Origin: Candidatus Ruminococcus avistercoris
Lineage (GTDB): Bacteria > Bacillota > Clostridia > Lachnospirales > Lachnospiraceae
Assembly (NCBI GenBank): GCA_019120315.1
Contig: DWVJ01000031.1
Coordinates: 1 to 64,000 of the forward strand
Length of the DNA stretch: 64,000 bases
Direction: 5' to 3'
Shown: positions 8,673 through 17,826 of the stretch, one piece after another
How the letters are laid out: the number at the start of each line of letters is the position of its first letter
Position numbering within the stretch: position 1 is the first letter of the stretch
Position numbers and translations under genes: made by a program
The notes under the pieces: generated by a model
Database searches by the model: none
What the model saw: the letters and a program-made list of their open reading frames with translations, nothing else
Told to the model about the DNA's origin: nothing

Positions 8673-10583
8673 ATGAGTCAGAGAAGTCTTCTTCCGAAAG
8701 GATACATTTTAAAAAGCAAAAACCGCACCTACACCATAGACGGGTATGTGGGAGCCGGTTCCAATTCTGTCGTGTACCGTGCGTTTTATTACGATACCTT
8801 TATGCCGGACCGGCGGCATATCGTACTGCTGAAAGAACTGTATCCCTTCGATGAAAAACGAAATATCCGCAGGGATGAAAACTGGAGTCTGATTGTCGAT
8901 CCGGAAGACAGGAATTTTTTTAACTACCATAAAAGCAGTTTTATCTCCGGAAATGCCGCCCATCTCACACTGTCTGAAGCGGAAAGCGAACATATCGCAG
9001 AAAATCTGGATTCCTTTGAGGAGAACAATACCATCTATACGGTGCTGACTGCCAAAAAGGGTCAGGTGCTTTCGGAATTATTTGCCAGCGGGAAAAAGTT
9101 TCCCACTTTTACGGACACCATACTTTTTATCGGAAATCTGCTTCGGGCGCTGATTCCTTTTCACAGTCACCAACTTCTCCACCTGGATATCAGTCCCGAC
9201 AATATTTTTTTGCTGGCGCCGGAGCAGGAAGAAACCTTTCCGGTGAGAGTTCTTCTTCTGGACTTTAACAGCGCCTATTCCATGAAAGAGGGAGAAATAT
9301 TTGAGAACCAGTATTATTTCGGGAAAACGGGATATATGGCTCCTGAGGTACTGCTCCATAAAAAAGAGGAGATCGGTCCGTGGACGGATCTTTACTCCGT
9401 ATCCGTCCTCTGGTATGAGATTCTGTCCGGAGAAACCTTTCCGGAAGACCGGGAACTGATGAATCTGGATCATCTGGTTTCTCCCTATGATCCGCTTCTG
9501 CTCCATGAAAAGGAACGCTCTGCTGCGGAAGTGAACCGTATTCTGAAAAAAGGGCTGCAGTTCCTTCCGGCAAACCGTTACCGCAGCGTGGAAGAGATGC
9601 TGCAGGACGTGAAAAAACTCCATGATATTGTAACCGGCGTGATCCGGGAACCGCTGATTCAGGAGCCGGAAGCGCCAGCCGCAAAAAAATCAGCAAAAAA
9701 ACGTATCCTCCCCGGCATCTTGCTGTCGGCTGTCTTTCTTGGCGGCGGTGTGGGCGGCGCGCTGCTGATGCGAGGCATTCCGTCGGAAGGCAGCTCAAGA
9801 GAAGAGCAGTCCATGGAGCACACGAAACTGGATCTTACCAGTTTTCCGCTGGAAACCGATGATTCTGTGGTACTGACGGAAAAAAACATCCGCCATCCCC
9901 TGGTGGATAACATCATGGAAATCCCTGTTCAAAGTTCCATGTCCGCGCGGATCAATCTGAAAGATTACACCCATCCCCGGGATACCACAGAAGTATTCGA
10001 AACTTACGGCATTTTCTCCATCTACAACGGAGAAGGAGATAAAAGGGGATGGCAGTTCGCCGATCTGACTTATGATTTCTTCTACACAGAAGACAATACC
10101 ATGCATATGGAACTTCCCTTCCAGGACACCAATGATTTCAACCTGGAATATATCGGCGTGATTTTTCAGAATCATAATCATACAGAAACCAATGTGCTTT
10201 TAGATATCAAAGACTGTACCCTGATCGATGGAGAAGGAAACCATTACGATATCACAGAGTTGGAGGGAAGCCATGTCCTTTATTTCGATGAAGAAAACTG
10301 GCAGTGGAACCTGATGACCACACAAAATCAGGAATTTGTAAAAGATTTTGATGATATCTACGGCGGGAAACTGATGGTGGATGCGGAAGTAGGATTTTTG
10401 GACCCGCTGCTGGAGATCCAATGGGAGAGCGATAACCCCGATGTGGCCACCGTGGATGAAAAAGGACGGATTTTTGCCAACCGGCAGGGACAGGCTACGA
10501 TTACCGTAACCATAAAAGATAAACACACCGATGAGGTGAGAAAGACCCAGATGTTGGTTCATGTGCGGTCCAAACTGGGATAA
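8673..10583 (+). CDS. membrane Ser/Thr protein kinase with extracytoplasmic Ig-like (Big_2) domain
   Basis: The 636-residue protein has a eukaryotic-type kinase domain at about residues 20-320. It shows a Gly loop GAGSNS (27-32), a lysine at K54, a catalytic loop HLDISPDN with D172 and N177, metal-binding D197 in a DFN motif, and APE at 223-225. DFN replaces the usual DFG and the loop is HLD, so it is a non-RD kinase. A juxtamembrane Lys-rich stretch precedes a single transmembrane helix at about 345-366. The outer part ends in a bacterial Ig-like domain (about 545-636, with SDNPDVATVDEKG). There are no PASTA repeats, so it is not the PrkC/Stk1 cell-wall kinase. A strong terminator follows. 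Confidence 0.9.
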   Translation: MSQRSLLPKGYILKSKNRTYTIDGYVGAGSNSVVYRAFYYDTFMPDRRHIVLLKELYPFDEKRNIRRDENWSLIVDPEDRNFFNYHKSSFISGNAAHLTLSEAESEHIAENLDSFEENNTIYTVLTAKKGQVLSELFASGKKFPTFTDTILFIGNLLRALIPFHSHQLLHLDISPDNIFLLAPEQEETFPVRVLLLDFNSAYSMKEGEIFENQYYFGKTGYMAPEVLLHKKEEIGPWTDLYSVSVLWYEILSGETFPEDRELMNLDHLVSPYDPLLLHEKERSAAEVNRILKKGLQFLPANRYRSVEEMLQDVKKLHDIVTGVIREPLIQEPEAPAAKKSAKKRILPGILLSAVFLGGGVGGALLMRGIPSEGSSREEQSMEHTKLDLTSFPLETDDSVVLTEKNIRHPLVDNIMEIPVQSSMSARINLKDYTHPRDTTEVFETYGIFSIYNGEGDKRGWQFADLTYDFFYTEDNTMHMELPFQDTNDFNLEYIGVIFQNHNHTETNVLLDIKDCTLIDGEGNHYDITELEGSHVLYFDEENWQWNLMTTQNQEFVKDFDDIYGGKLMVDAEVGFLDPLLEIQWESDNPDVATVDEKGRIFANRQGQATITVTIKDKHTDEVRKTQMLVHVRSKLG

Positions 10584-10612
10584 AAAAAGAGAATAGACGA
10601 TGCGGCATATTT

Positions 10613-10655
10613 GGCCGGATGATACGCGGAAGCGAAGATCATCCGGCCTTTTTTA
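10613..10655 (+). terminator. rho-independent terminator of accessory unit 1
   Basis: GGCCGGATGAT at 10613-10623 pairs with ATCATCCGGCC at 10638-10648 and is followed by six T residues. It separates the kinase gene from the next unit. Confidence 0.9.
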
Positions 10656-10664
10656 CTGTTTCTC

Positions 10665-10707
10665 CGGAAAAAAGTTGTCGGGAAAGCAATCCCTGGTCTG
10701 GTATAGT
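10665..10707 (+). promoter_or_regulatory. promoter cassette of accessory unit 2
   Basis: CGGAAAAAAGTT (10665-10676) repeats the block at 7468-7479. It is followed by TCGGGA as a possible -35, an 18-bp spacer and TATAGT (10702-10707). The terminator T-tract and the next bases (TTTTTTACT) are also shared with the unit 1 cassette. Confidence 0.65.
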
Positions 10708-10747
10708 AAAGGCAAATTATCTGTATATACCGGGAGGGACGAAAAAA

Positions 10748-13060
10748 ATGGTGATAAAAGATCAGATAGACATGATTTTGCAGAAACGAAAGCTAAAGGC
10801 ACAGCAGCTGCGGGAGAAAAAGGAGAATCTGGAAAAAATCTGCGGCTGCCTGAATGACTGCAGGCTGCTTTATACTGAATCCAAATCCATCACGGACAAA
10901 GAATTCAGAAAACAGTACATGAATTTGTTTGCCGCACTTCCTTCAGACGAGATGAACAAGGATATCAAAGAACTGATCGCCAGAATCGAGTCCGGAATCC
11001 AACGTTTTGACCGTGACTATATCAGCATCGCCACTGTGGGAAAGGAGAGGCAGGGAAAAAGCCGTTTCCTTCAGGCGGTGGGTGATCTGAATAATCTGAT
11101 TATCCCTGCCTATGACGCCACCAGCTGTACAGGTGCGACCTCCGTTATCTACAACCGGCCAGATATGCAAAAGAAAACTGTAAAAGCAGTGATCAAATTC
11201 CGGAAGCAGGGAAAGCTGGTGGAGATCATGAGGGGATATCTTTCTATCCTGGATCCCCAATGGGAGCAGAAGTATGACCTAAATTTTGATATGCTGGGAA
11301 GCGACTCTTTTGACAATATGATCGATCAGATCGACATCGAAGAAGGAGATGCGGAAAAAGGAATCGCGCTTTCCCACCTGCAGAATATTAACAAACACTT
11401 TTCGGAAATAAGCGATTTATATGGACAGGAAGATCTGGTTTTGAGGAAGGAAGAAGAGATTGCAGAATATGTGGCTCAGAATAATGGAAAAAAAATTACA
11501 GATCCGGATTTCAAAGCCTATTATAAATACCTTGCAGTGGAAAAGGCTCATATTTACTGCCCCTTTTACAATGACTGCGGGAAACTGGTGCTGGTGGACA
11601 CCATCGGCATCGGGGATACCAAATACGGGATTGAAGAAGCCATGCTGGAAACGGTGGACAAAGAGTGCGATGCGGCCATTGTGGTCACCATGCCGATGTC
11701 CGGCGTTCAGCAGTCAGATGTGGATCTGTACAACAGCCTGCGGGATCGTTTTCGGAAACGAGACATGAAAAAGTGGCTGTTCTATCTGGGAAATGATAAT
11801 AAACAAGTCAATGCCCAGCGCGTAGATGCCTTTACCGGGGAAATCAAGGCCGGAAAATTCGCTGTGGCTTACTGTGAGAAGGTGGACTGTTCCAATAAAG
11901 AGGAAGTGGAGACGAAGTTCATGAGTCCCCTGCTCAATATCCTCCTTGGAAACATGGATGAAATCGACAGCGCTTACCTTTCGGAGATTACGGAACTGGA
12001 AACACAAGTCCGTCAGAAATATTTCGCTTTCCTGGAAAGGCTTCCGGAAGGAAAAACCCTCAATGCCAATGTACAGCAGGGACTGAGCGCATTTCAGAAA
12101 GGAAAGGAATGTTATCAGAAACTATCGGCGGATCTGGTGAACAGCGTGATTTACTGGGGCAGGGAGAAGGATCAGCCCAACAGCATCCTGTGGAACGCGG
12201 TACAGGAAATTCTGGACAGTCTGGACGAACTGGTTCCGGATGCGAAAACACTGCAGAAAACCATCGACGGGAACGGCTCCCTTCTGCCGGGCCAGTTGTG
12301 GGACGACGCCTTACATTATGTGCGAAATGAAATCACCGACCGGTTTATCGCCGTCGATGGTGTGCTGGAGGAGGAGACAAGGAAATTTAAGAATTCCCTG
12401 GTGCAGAATCTTTACCATGAACTGATGAATCTGACGAAAGCCCAGGGTACCTCCGGTCTGCCCTGGGAAAAGGATGAATCCGCAAATCCGGAGGTGGAAA
12501 CACCGGATATGGTGGAATGGCTGAAAAATGTCATGGATCATGTGATTAACAACAAGCCCCAGTATGAACAGATTTATAAAGCCTTCCGCTTCATGTACCG
12601 GTTTGAATTCAATACCAGGGCGCAGCTGATTCAGGAGGTAAGGCGGCAGCTGTATATTATCAATCCCATCTGTGACCGGGAATACGCCAAACCGCTTTAT
12701 AATTTTCACCGGGATGCGGCGGGAAAGGAAGTTAATTTCTATCTGACTTCCCGCATGTCCATTATCGAAGAAAATCTGCGCCATGTACTGGCTGGTCTCT
12801 ATCAGGCGCCCAATCAGGCGTTTTATGCGGCGGCAGAAGAATTTTACGACCGTCTGACCTTTGCCAGCAGTCTCAATGAGAACGAAAAAGGAAGCAAATT
12901 TCAAAGCATGCAGGACGTATGGGGAGAATTTTTCATGGAATACAGCAATCAGCTGTGGTCGGCCAACGCGCAGAAATATCAGGCCGTCAACGATCTGGTA
13001 CAGAAATTTGATCAGATCAAAAATGAATTAAACAAGGAGGGAGCGAAATGGATACCATAA
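10748..13060 (+). CDS. dynamin-like large GTPase
   Basis: The 770-residue protein begins with a coiled coil (about 1-90). A GTPase domain follows, with Walker A GKERQGKS at residues 98-105, a switch I Thr in the SCTGATS segment (126-132) and G3 motif DTIG at 284-287. A long helical region of some 350 residues follows, as in bacterial dynamin-like or other large regulatory GTPases. The G4 motif is not obvious (LGNDNK near 340 is a candidate). No transmembrane segment is seen. ATG 10748 was chosen after GGGAGGG; the frame is open further upstream but would include the promoter. It overlaps the next GTPase gene by 13 bp. Membrane remodelling or oligomeric signalling is inferred. Confidence 0.8.
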   Translation: MVIKDQIDMILQKRKLKAQQLREKKENLEKICGCLNDCRLLYTESKSITDKEFRKQYMNLFAALPSDEMNKDIKELIARIESGIQRFDRDYISIATVGKERQGKSRFLQAVGDLNNLIIPAYDATSCTGATSVIYNRPDMQKKTVKAVIKFRKQGKLVEIMRGYLSILDPQWEQKYDLNFDMLGSDSFDNMIDQIDIEEGDAEKGIALSHLQNINKHFSEISDLYGQEDLVLRKEEEIAEYVAQNNGKKITDPDFKAYYKYLAVEKAHIYCPFYNDCGKLVLVDTIGIGDTKYGIEEAMLETVDKECDAAIVVTMPMSGVQQSDVDLYNSLRDRFRKRDMKKWLFYLGNDNKQVNAQRVDAFTGEIKAGKFAVAYCEKVDCSNKEEVETKFMSPLLNILLGNMDEIDSAYLSEITELETQVRQKYFAFLERLPEGKTLNANVQQGLSAFQKGKECYQKLSADLVNSVIYWGREKDQPNSILWNAVQEILDSLDELVPDAKTLQKTIDGNGSLLPGQLWDDALHYVRNEITDRFIAVDGVLEEETRKFKNSLVQNLYHELMNLTKAQGTSGLPWEKDESANPEVETPDMVEWLKNVMDHVINNKPQYEQIYKAFRFMYRFEFNTRAQLIQEVRRQLYIINPICDREYAKPLYNFHRDAAGKEVNFYLTSRMSIIEENLRHVLAGLYQAPNQAFYAAAEEFYDRLTFASSLNENEKGSKFQSMQDVWGEFFMEYSNQLWSANAQKYQAVNDLVQKFDQIKNELNKEGAKWIP

Positions 13061-14100
13061 ATATCTTAATGCTGGGAGGGAGACGGTGCGGAAAAACCAC
13101 CGTGCTTTCCGCCATGTATCGGGAAATCGGAAAAATACTGGCCGGCACAGGCATGGGACTGGATGTGGCAGATAATAAGACAAGAGCGGAACTGGGCCGG
13201 GCAGCGCAGATCATCGAAGAAAATATAAAGAAATTTTCCGTTCCTTTAACGAGAATCGAGATCAACGACAATCCCACCGGCGCCAGAAGATCCTATGCTT
13301 TTTCCCTGAGTGTGGAAAAAGGAGGGCACATTCCTTTTCACATCCACGACATTCCCGGAGAATGGCTGACAGATCCGCAGCAGGAGGGAAATCTGCGCGG
13401 TCTGATCCGTCAGTGTCAGGTGATCCTCATCGCCATCGACACTCCGTACCTGTTTGCCAAGACGACCGGAAAGGGATACGGCAGATACCATGAGGAATAC
13501 AATAAACCGCTGGAAATCGCCAACTTTTTTAAAAACAGTCTTTCCCTGGAAGAGATCCGGGAGCGGATGGTGCTCTTCGTGCCCATCAAATGCGAGCGGT
13601 ACTATAATCTGGAACATACCCCGCAGCTGAATATTTTCAACCGGGAGTATATGCGTGAGCTGATGGATGTCATCAGCGCCGGATACAAAGACCTGCTGCA
13701 ATATCTGCGTTCTCCGGAGCTGGCCGGCAGCTGTACGCTGGCGATTACTCCCATTCTGAGCGCCGGCGGCATTGATTTCGTCCGTTTCCGCAAAGATGAG
13801 GAAACCGGCCGCATGATCGCTCTTTATCAGGAACCGGAATTTCTCCCGAAAGAGCAGCAGGGGTATCACCCCAGGTTCTGCGAACAGCCCATGCTCTATG
13901 CACTGGCCTTTATTCTGATCCAATCCATGCGGGCCAAAACCGGAAAGAACACCATGTATCAGCAGGTAGCAAACCGGATGGGAGGCAGTCCCCAGCAGAT
14001 TTTTACGGCTCTGGACACGATTCAGAAAAAGATGAAGCGAAACGAGGGCATCCTGCCCCAGGACGGATACTTCATCATTCAAAATCCCGTCAATGTATAG
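13048..14100 (+). CDS. small P-loop GTPase-like protein
   Basis: The 350-residue protein has a clean Walker A GGRRCGKT (residues 10-17) right at the N-terminus and a DIPG switch II at 101-104. No classical NKxD motif is clear. The layout resembles TRAFAC-class GTPases of bacterial conflict systems (the so-called DO-GTPases), but that assignment needs profile searches. A conserved C-terminal block (TPILSAGGIDF ... C278-EQP) is shared with the next gene product. The start lies inside the end of the dynamin-like gene after AAGGAGG, indicating tight coupling. Confidence 0.78.
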   Translation: MDTINILMLGGRRCGKTTVLSAMYREIGKILAGTGMGLDVADNKTRAELGRAAQIIEENIKKFSVPLTRIEINDNPTGARRSYAFSLSVEKGGHIPFHIHDIPGEWLTDPQQEGNLRGLIRQCQVILIAIDTPYLFAKTTGKGYGRYHEEYNKPLEIANFFKNSLSLEEIRERMVLFVPIKCERYYNLEHTPQLNIFNREYMRELMDVISAGYKDLLQYLRSPELAGSCTLAITPILSAGGIDFVRFRKDEETGRMIALYQEPEFLPKEQQGYHPRFCEQPMLYALAFILIQSMRAKTGKNTMYQQVANRMGGSPQQIFTALDTIQKKMKRNEGILPQDGYFIIQNPVNV

Positions 14101-14132
14101 ATAAAAAAACCAGTTTGCAAGGAGGATTTGCC

Positions 14133-15200
14133 ATGCCTTTCGGATCGTTTTGGATTAAGAAAAAAGAAGAAAAAAAGAAAGTCAGGGAAGAAATCCCGCA
14201 AAAAGAAAAAGTCAGAAAAAAGGAGGAATCCGCTCCCCGAAGCAGTCCTCCCGATTATGATTTCTCCATCAGACCAGGCGCAGTGGGATACCGGATCAGT
14301 GTGCTGATTCTGGGACGCAGTCAGCAGCTGATCCGCAGCTTTCTCTGTTCCATGAATGTAAATATGAATGAGACCGTCGGGGAGGGCGGTCTGGCATTCT
14401 ATACGGAAGACCATGATACCATGAGTCGGATGATTACAGTCAGAAAAGAACTGGATGAATTTTTTTATAACCGCCGGGATACAAAAGAAGACCAGGAGGA
14501 GCCCATACCAGAAGGGATACAGCGGTATGATTTCCGGATATCGCTGGCCGGGCGACAGAGCCGCTGTCTGGAATTTTCCTTCACTTGTGTCACAGAACAG
14601 GATCTGTCGGAGCATTCTGTTACCCTTTCTGATTTTGACGCTCTGTGGGTGCTGGAAGAGGAACCCTATCTGGAACAGCAAAAGGGAATCGGCGGCCTGT
14701 ATCAAATCCTTGGATATCCAAAAGGAGAGGAGGAGCTTCCTGTGAAACCGGTTTTCTTTTTGATTTCCCAGTTTGAATATCTGGAGCGGTTCCGGGTATT
14801 TGGACAGGAAATCACTCTTTCTTTTTCAACAAAGGAAAAGCTGACCGGCCTGATTCGGGAAAGCTTAAATCTGACCGCAGACGACCGGTTAAAATATGCT
14901 CACGTTCTTCCGGTACAGATTTACGGAGGGCTGGAATTCATCGGCTGGGATGAAGCGGGAAATCTTTTGCTGGATATCAGCGAAAGCGGATTTTATCAGC
15001 GGTACATACCGGTGGGCTGTCAGATGCCTTTGATTTATACCGCGCAATCCTGTCTGAAGGAAAACCAGGCAGATTTTTTCCAGAGCAGCGATGGAAGCAC
15101 ACTGCTTACCAGTCTGTGGCAGTCTTTTCATCCTTACTGTGAAAACGAAGCCTTAAAGGCGGAGCAGATAGGAGGGGACAGCGGTGAAAAAGAATTTTGA
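14133..15200 (+). CDS. degenerate GTPase-like protein lacking the P-loop
   Basis: A 355-residue protein starting at ATG 14133 after AAGGAGG. Following a Lys/Glu-rich N-terminal tail (1-35), residues 56-74 (SVLILGRSQQLIRSFLCSM) align without gaps to residues 5-23 of the preceding GTPase (NILMLGGRRCGKTTVLSAM). The GKT of the P-loop is replaced by L-I-R. Later blocks also match: LPVQIYGGLEF with ITPILSAGGIDF, and C296-QMPLIY with C278-EQPMLY. I infer a divergent paralog that no longer binds or hydrolyses nucleotide, perhaps a regulatory partner. It overlaps the VWA gene by 17 bp. Confidence 0.65.
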   Translation: MPFGSFWIKKKEEKKKVREEIPQKEKVRKKEESAPRSSPPDYDFSIRPGAVGYRISVLILGRSQQLIRSFLCSMNVNMNETVGEGGLAFYTEDHDTMSRMITVRKELDEFFYNRRDTKEDQEEPIPEGIQRYDFRISLAGRQSRCLEFSFTCVTEQDLSEHSVTLSDFDALWVLEEEPYLEQQKGIGGLYQILGYPKGEEELPVKPVFFLISQFEYLERFRVFGQEITLSFSTKEKLTGLIRESLNLTADDRLKYAHVLPVQIYGGLEFIGWDEAGNLLLDISESGFYQRYIPVGCQMPLIYTAQSCLKENQADFFQSSDGSTLLTSLWQSFHPYCENEALKAEQIGGDSGEKEF

Positions 15201-16359
15201 CCGGATCGTGCTGGTGCTGACACTGCTGCTGGGAGGAGCCGGCTGTGCTTTCTGCCTGATGATCTATGGCAGAACGGCGCAGGATACCTGGGGAAGAATC
15301 ATCTGGAGCGGTCTTTTCTTTTCTCTTCCCTTTGTAACCAGCCTGCTGGGAAGTTATCTGGCAGAGGCGCTGCAAAGCCGCCGCTTTACCGTGCTGCGAA
15401 AAAGAGGGCGGATCTTTACAATGATCCTGGCAGCGGCCTCCGGTTTTCTGGCAGGAGCCGGCGGACAGGCTCTGTATATGATTTCCGCCTTTGAAAAGAA
15501 TCCCGCTATGGATGTGGTTCTGCTGCTGGACGGTTCCGGCAGCATGGAGGATGAAAAAGAGGGATGTGATAAGGCCGCCCGGGCGCTGCTGGATCAGATG
15601 GATGAGAACAGCCGGGCGCAGGTGGTGTCCTTTGCCGCGACAGTGCTGGGCAATACCGATCTGCTTCCCATGGACGAGGCCGGAAAAGATACGATTACCG
15701 ACTTTATCCGCAGCATTGACGTGATCGGCGGAACAGAGTTCGGACAGCCTCTGACCTTCGCGTTGAATTCTCTGCGAGAAAACAAAGAGGAGCAAAGAGC
15801 GCAGGCGGTGATTCTTCTAAGTGATGGAGAAGGGCCGCTTCCGGATTCTCTGAAAGAAGAATACATAAAGGAAGGTCTGCTGCTCTATACGATCCGCATC
15901 GATACCGGTACAAAACCGACGGCTGATACGGAAAAACTGATTGACATGGCAAAGTCCACCGGCGGATTTGATACGCTGATTCCCGTGGATAAAAGCGGTC
16001 AGGCTAATACACAGGAACTGATTTCGGCATTCGGTGAAGCCTTTACGGCTACCAGAGAAATCGGCATGGGAGAACAGATGATTGTGTTTGGCAATATGAA
16101 TGGTTCTGTGATATTCCGTTTCCTGATCCGCACCCTGGTCTTTGCGCTTTATGCAGTGCTGGTAGGAGCAATCTACTATCGCAGCCTGCAGCCGGAACAA
16201 ATCCTGGGAAATCTGACAGCCGGTCTTTTGCTTTCCGTGCTGGTTACCCTGTTTGGACAGATTGGTCTGGAAACCCCAGTCCTGTCCGCTGTGTTGTTCT
16301 GCGTATTGATTTTCTGTGCCTATACCACATATGACGAGGAGGCAACGCCTTATGTATGA
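15184..16359 (+). CDS. membrane-anchored VWA domain protein
   Basis: The 391-residue protein has three N-terminal membrane helices (about 8-28, 38-60, 78-100). A von Willebrand factor A domain (about 109-290) has a complete MIDAS motif D116-G-S118-G-S120, and the distal Thr (GGTEF) and Asp (LLSDGEG) are present. Three more C-terminal helices follow. With basic residues between helices 2 and 3, the VWA domain should face outside. VWA domains bind protein ligands through a metal ion. GTG 15184 follows GGAGGGGACAGC inside the previous gene. It sits between the pseudo-GTPase and the protease in one operon. Confidence 0.88.
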   Translation: MKKNFDRIVLVLTLLLGGAGCAFCLMIYGRTAQDTWGRIIWSGLFFSLPFVTSLLGSYLAEALQSRRFTVLRKRGRIFTMILAAASGFLAGAGGQALYMISAFEKNPAMDVVLLLDGSGSMEDEKEGCDKAARALLDQMDENSRAQVVSFAATVLGNTDLLPMDEAGKDTITDFIRSIDVIGGTEFGQPLTFALNSLRENKEEQRAQAVILLSDGEGPLPDSLKEEYIKEGLLLYTIRIDTGTKPTADTEKLIDMAKSTGGFDTLIPVDKSGQANTQELISAFGEAFTATREIGMGEQMIVFGNMNGSVIFRFLIRTLVFALYAVLVGAIYYRSLQPEQILGNLTAGLLLSVLVTLFGQIGLETPVLSAVLFCVLIFCAYTTYDEEATPYV

Positions 16360-17806
16360 CCGGAAAGAAAGGAAATGGATTTTTTCCAGGAAAGAAGAAA
16401 AAAACGGAGCAGGAGATAAAGAAGCTAAAAAAGCGCTGCGAAGATTACGGCGCAGAAAAGTCCTGTGGATCGCCGGCGCTGCTGTCATCCTTCTGGTAAT
16501 TTTGCTGGCTCTTTTCTTCCTGTTCCCACCCCTGACAGAGAAGCCTTCATCGAAAAAAGAGAATTCAGAAGATTCTATCCGTGAAGAGACAGACAGCCGT
16601 GGAAACGTTCTGGTGGGCGAGAATACCGAACTGGAAGAGACAGACACACTGGATGAATTCAATGAGAGTATCCGAAAATTGACAGAAGAATACGATGATG
16701 AACTGGTTATTGCAGGAGAACGCAGCACCAACCGGCTGATCCTTCACTTTGACGGTGAAGAACTGGATCTGACAACATTTCTGGCAGACCGGGTGATTGC
16801 CCGGGAGAACCGGATGGTCGTGATCCAGTTTGCCTCTGAGGAGGAGACAAGACAGTGTATGGAATCTCTAAACGAAATGGAACACGTTTCTTTTGTGGAG
16901 ATGGATGAATATAACATTTCCAGCGATACGGCAGGAAGCGGCGCAGGATCGATGTCGCAGTCTTCTTCCGGTTTTTCCTACCATACCTGGGGCTGTAAGG
17001 ATATGGGTATGGATCTGCTGGCAGATTATCTTTCCACCCATGCACTGCAGCAGTCTGCCGTCGTGGCTGTGCTGGATACGGGCGTGCTGCCGGTGGAGGG
17101 CATCCGTGACCGCATCCTTTCCGGCACGGATGTGGTGATGGGAGGAGACGGACGCAATGACCTGGTCGGACATGGTACCCATGTGAGCGGAACGATCCTG
17201 GACTGTACCCAGGGGCTGGATGTGAAAATCCTGCCGGTGGGAATTTTTGGAAACAACCCGTACACCAGTACTTTAAATATCTGCACCGGATTGGAATACG
17301 CCATCGGACAGGCTCCCGATGTGATCAACATGAGTCTGGGCGGACCGATTACGCAGGAAGACAGCCTGAAACAGGCGCTGATCCGGGAAGCCATCAGCAG
17401 CGGCATCACGGTGGTGGTCAGCGCCGGGAACGGAGATGATGCCGGAATCCCACAGGATACGGCAGGAATCATGCCCGCCGCCATGAAAGAGTGTATCGTG
17501 GTGGGCGCGGTGGATCAAAACCATACCATCGCATCCTTTTCCAATTACGGGGATTCCGTGGACGTCTGTGCGCCCGGTGTGAATATCACCAGCTACAGCA
17601 TCCGGCCGGAAGGGCTGGAGAGCATGGACGGCACCTCCATGGCAGCGCCCCATATCTCTGCCCTTGCCGTCATGCTGACCATGTATGTCCCGGACGCTTC
17701 CCCGGCACAGATCGAAAAATACATCAAAGATTACTGCCAAAACCTGGGAGATGAACAGTATTACGGCGAAGGAATCCCTCAGGGCGCGTTCTATATAGAA
17801 AACTGA
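16352..17806 (+). CDS. membrane-tethered subtilisin-like serine protease (S8)
   Basis: A 484-residue protein with a basic cytoplasmic N-terminus, one transmembrane helix (37-58), an acidic linker, a propeptide-like region (about 115-190) and a catalytic domain. The triad is visible: D242 in VLDTG, H274 in GHGTHVSG and S429 in GTSMAAPH, with oxyanion-hole N360 in SAGN. As a type II protein the protease should work outside the cell membrane. The in-frame extension to 16316 was rejected because GAGGAGG precedes ATG 16352; the gene overlaps the VWA gene by 8 bp. It may cleave a partner in this operon, such as the zinc-ribbon proteins' outer domains; that is inference. Confidence 0.9.
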   Translation: MYDRKERKWIFSRKEEKNGAGDKEAKKALRRLRRRKVLWIAGAAVILLVILLALFFLFPPLTEKPSSKKENSEDSIREETDSRGNVLVGENTELEETDTLDEFNESIRKLTEEYDDELVIAGERSTNRLILHFDGEELDLTTFLADRVIARENRMVVIQFASEEETRQCMESLNEMEHVSFVEMDEYNISSDTAGSGAGSMSQSSSGFSYHTWGCKDMGMDLLADYLSTHALQQSAVVAVLDTGVLPVEGIRDRILSGTDVVMGGDGRNDLVGHGTHVSGTILDCTQGLDVKILPVGIFGNNPYTSTLNICTGLEYAIGQAPDVINMSLGGPITQEDSLKQALIREAISSGITVVVSAGNGDDAGIPQDTAGIMPAAMKECIVVGAVDQNHTIASFSNYGDSVDVCAPGVNITSYSIRPEGLESMDGTSMAAPHISALAVMLTMYVPDASPAQIEKYIKDYCQNLGDEQYYGEGIPQGAFYIEN

Positions 17807-17826
17807 ACCGAAAAAGGAGAAATCAT

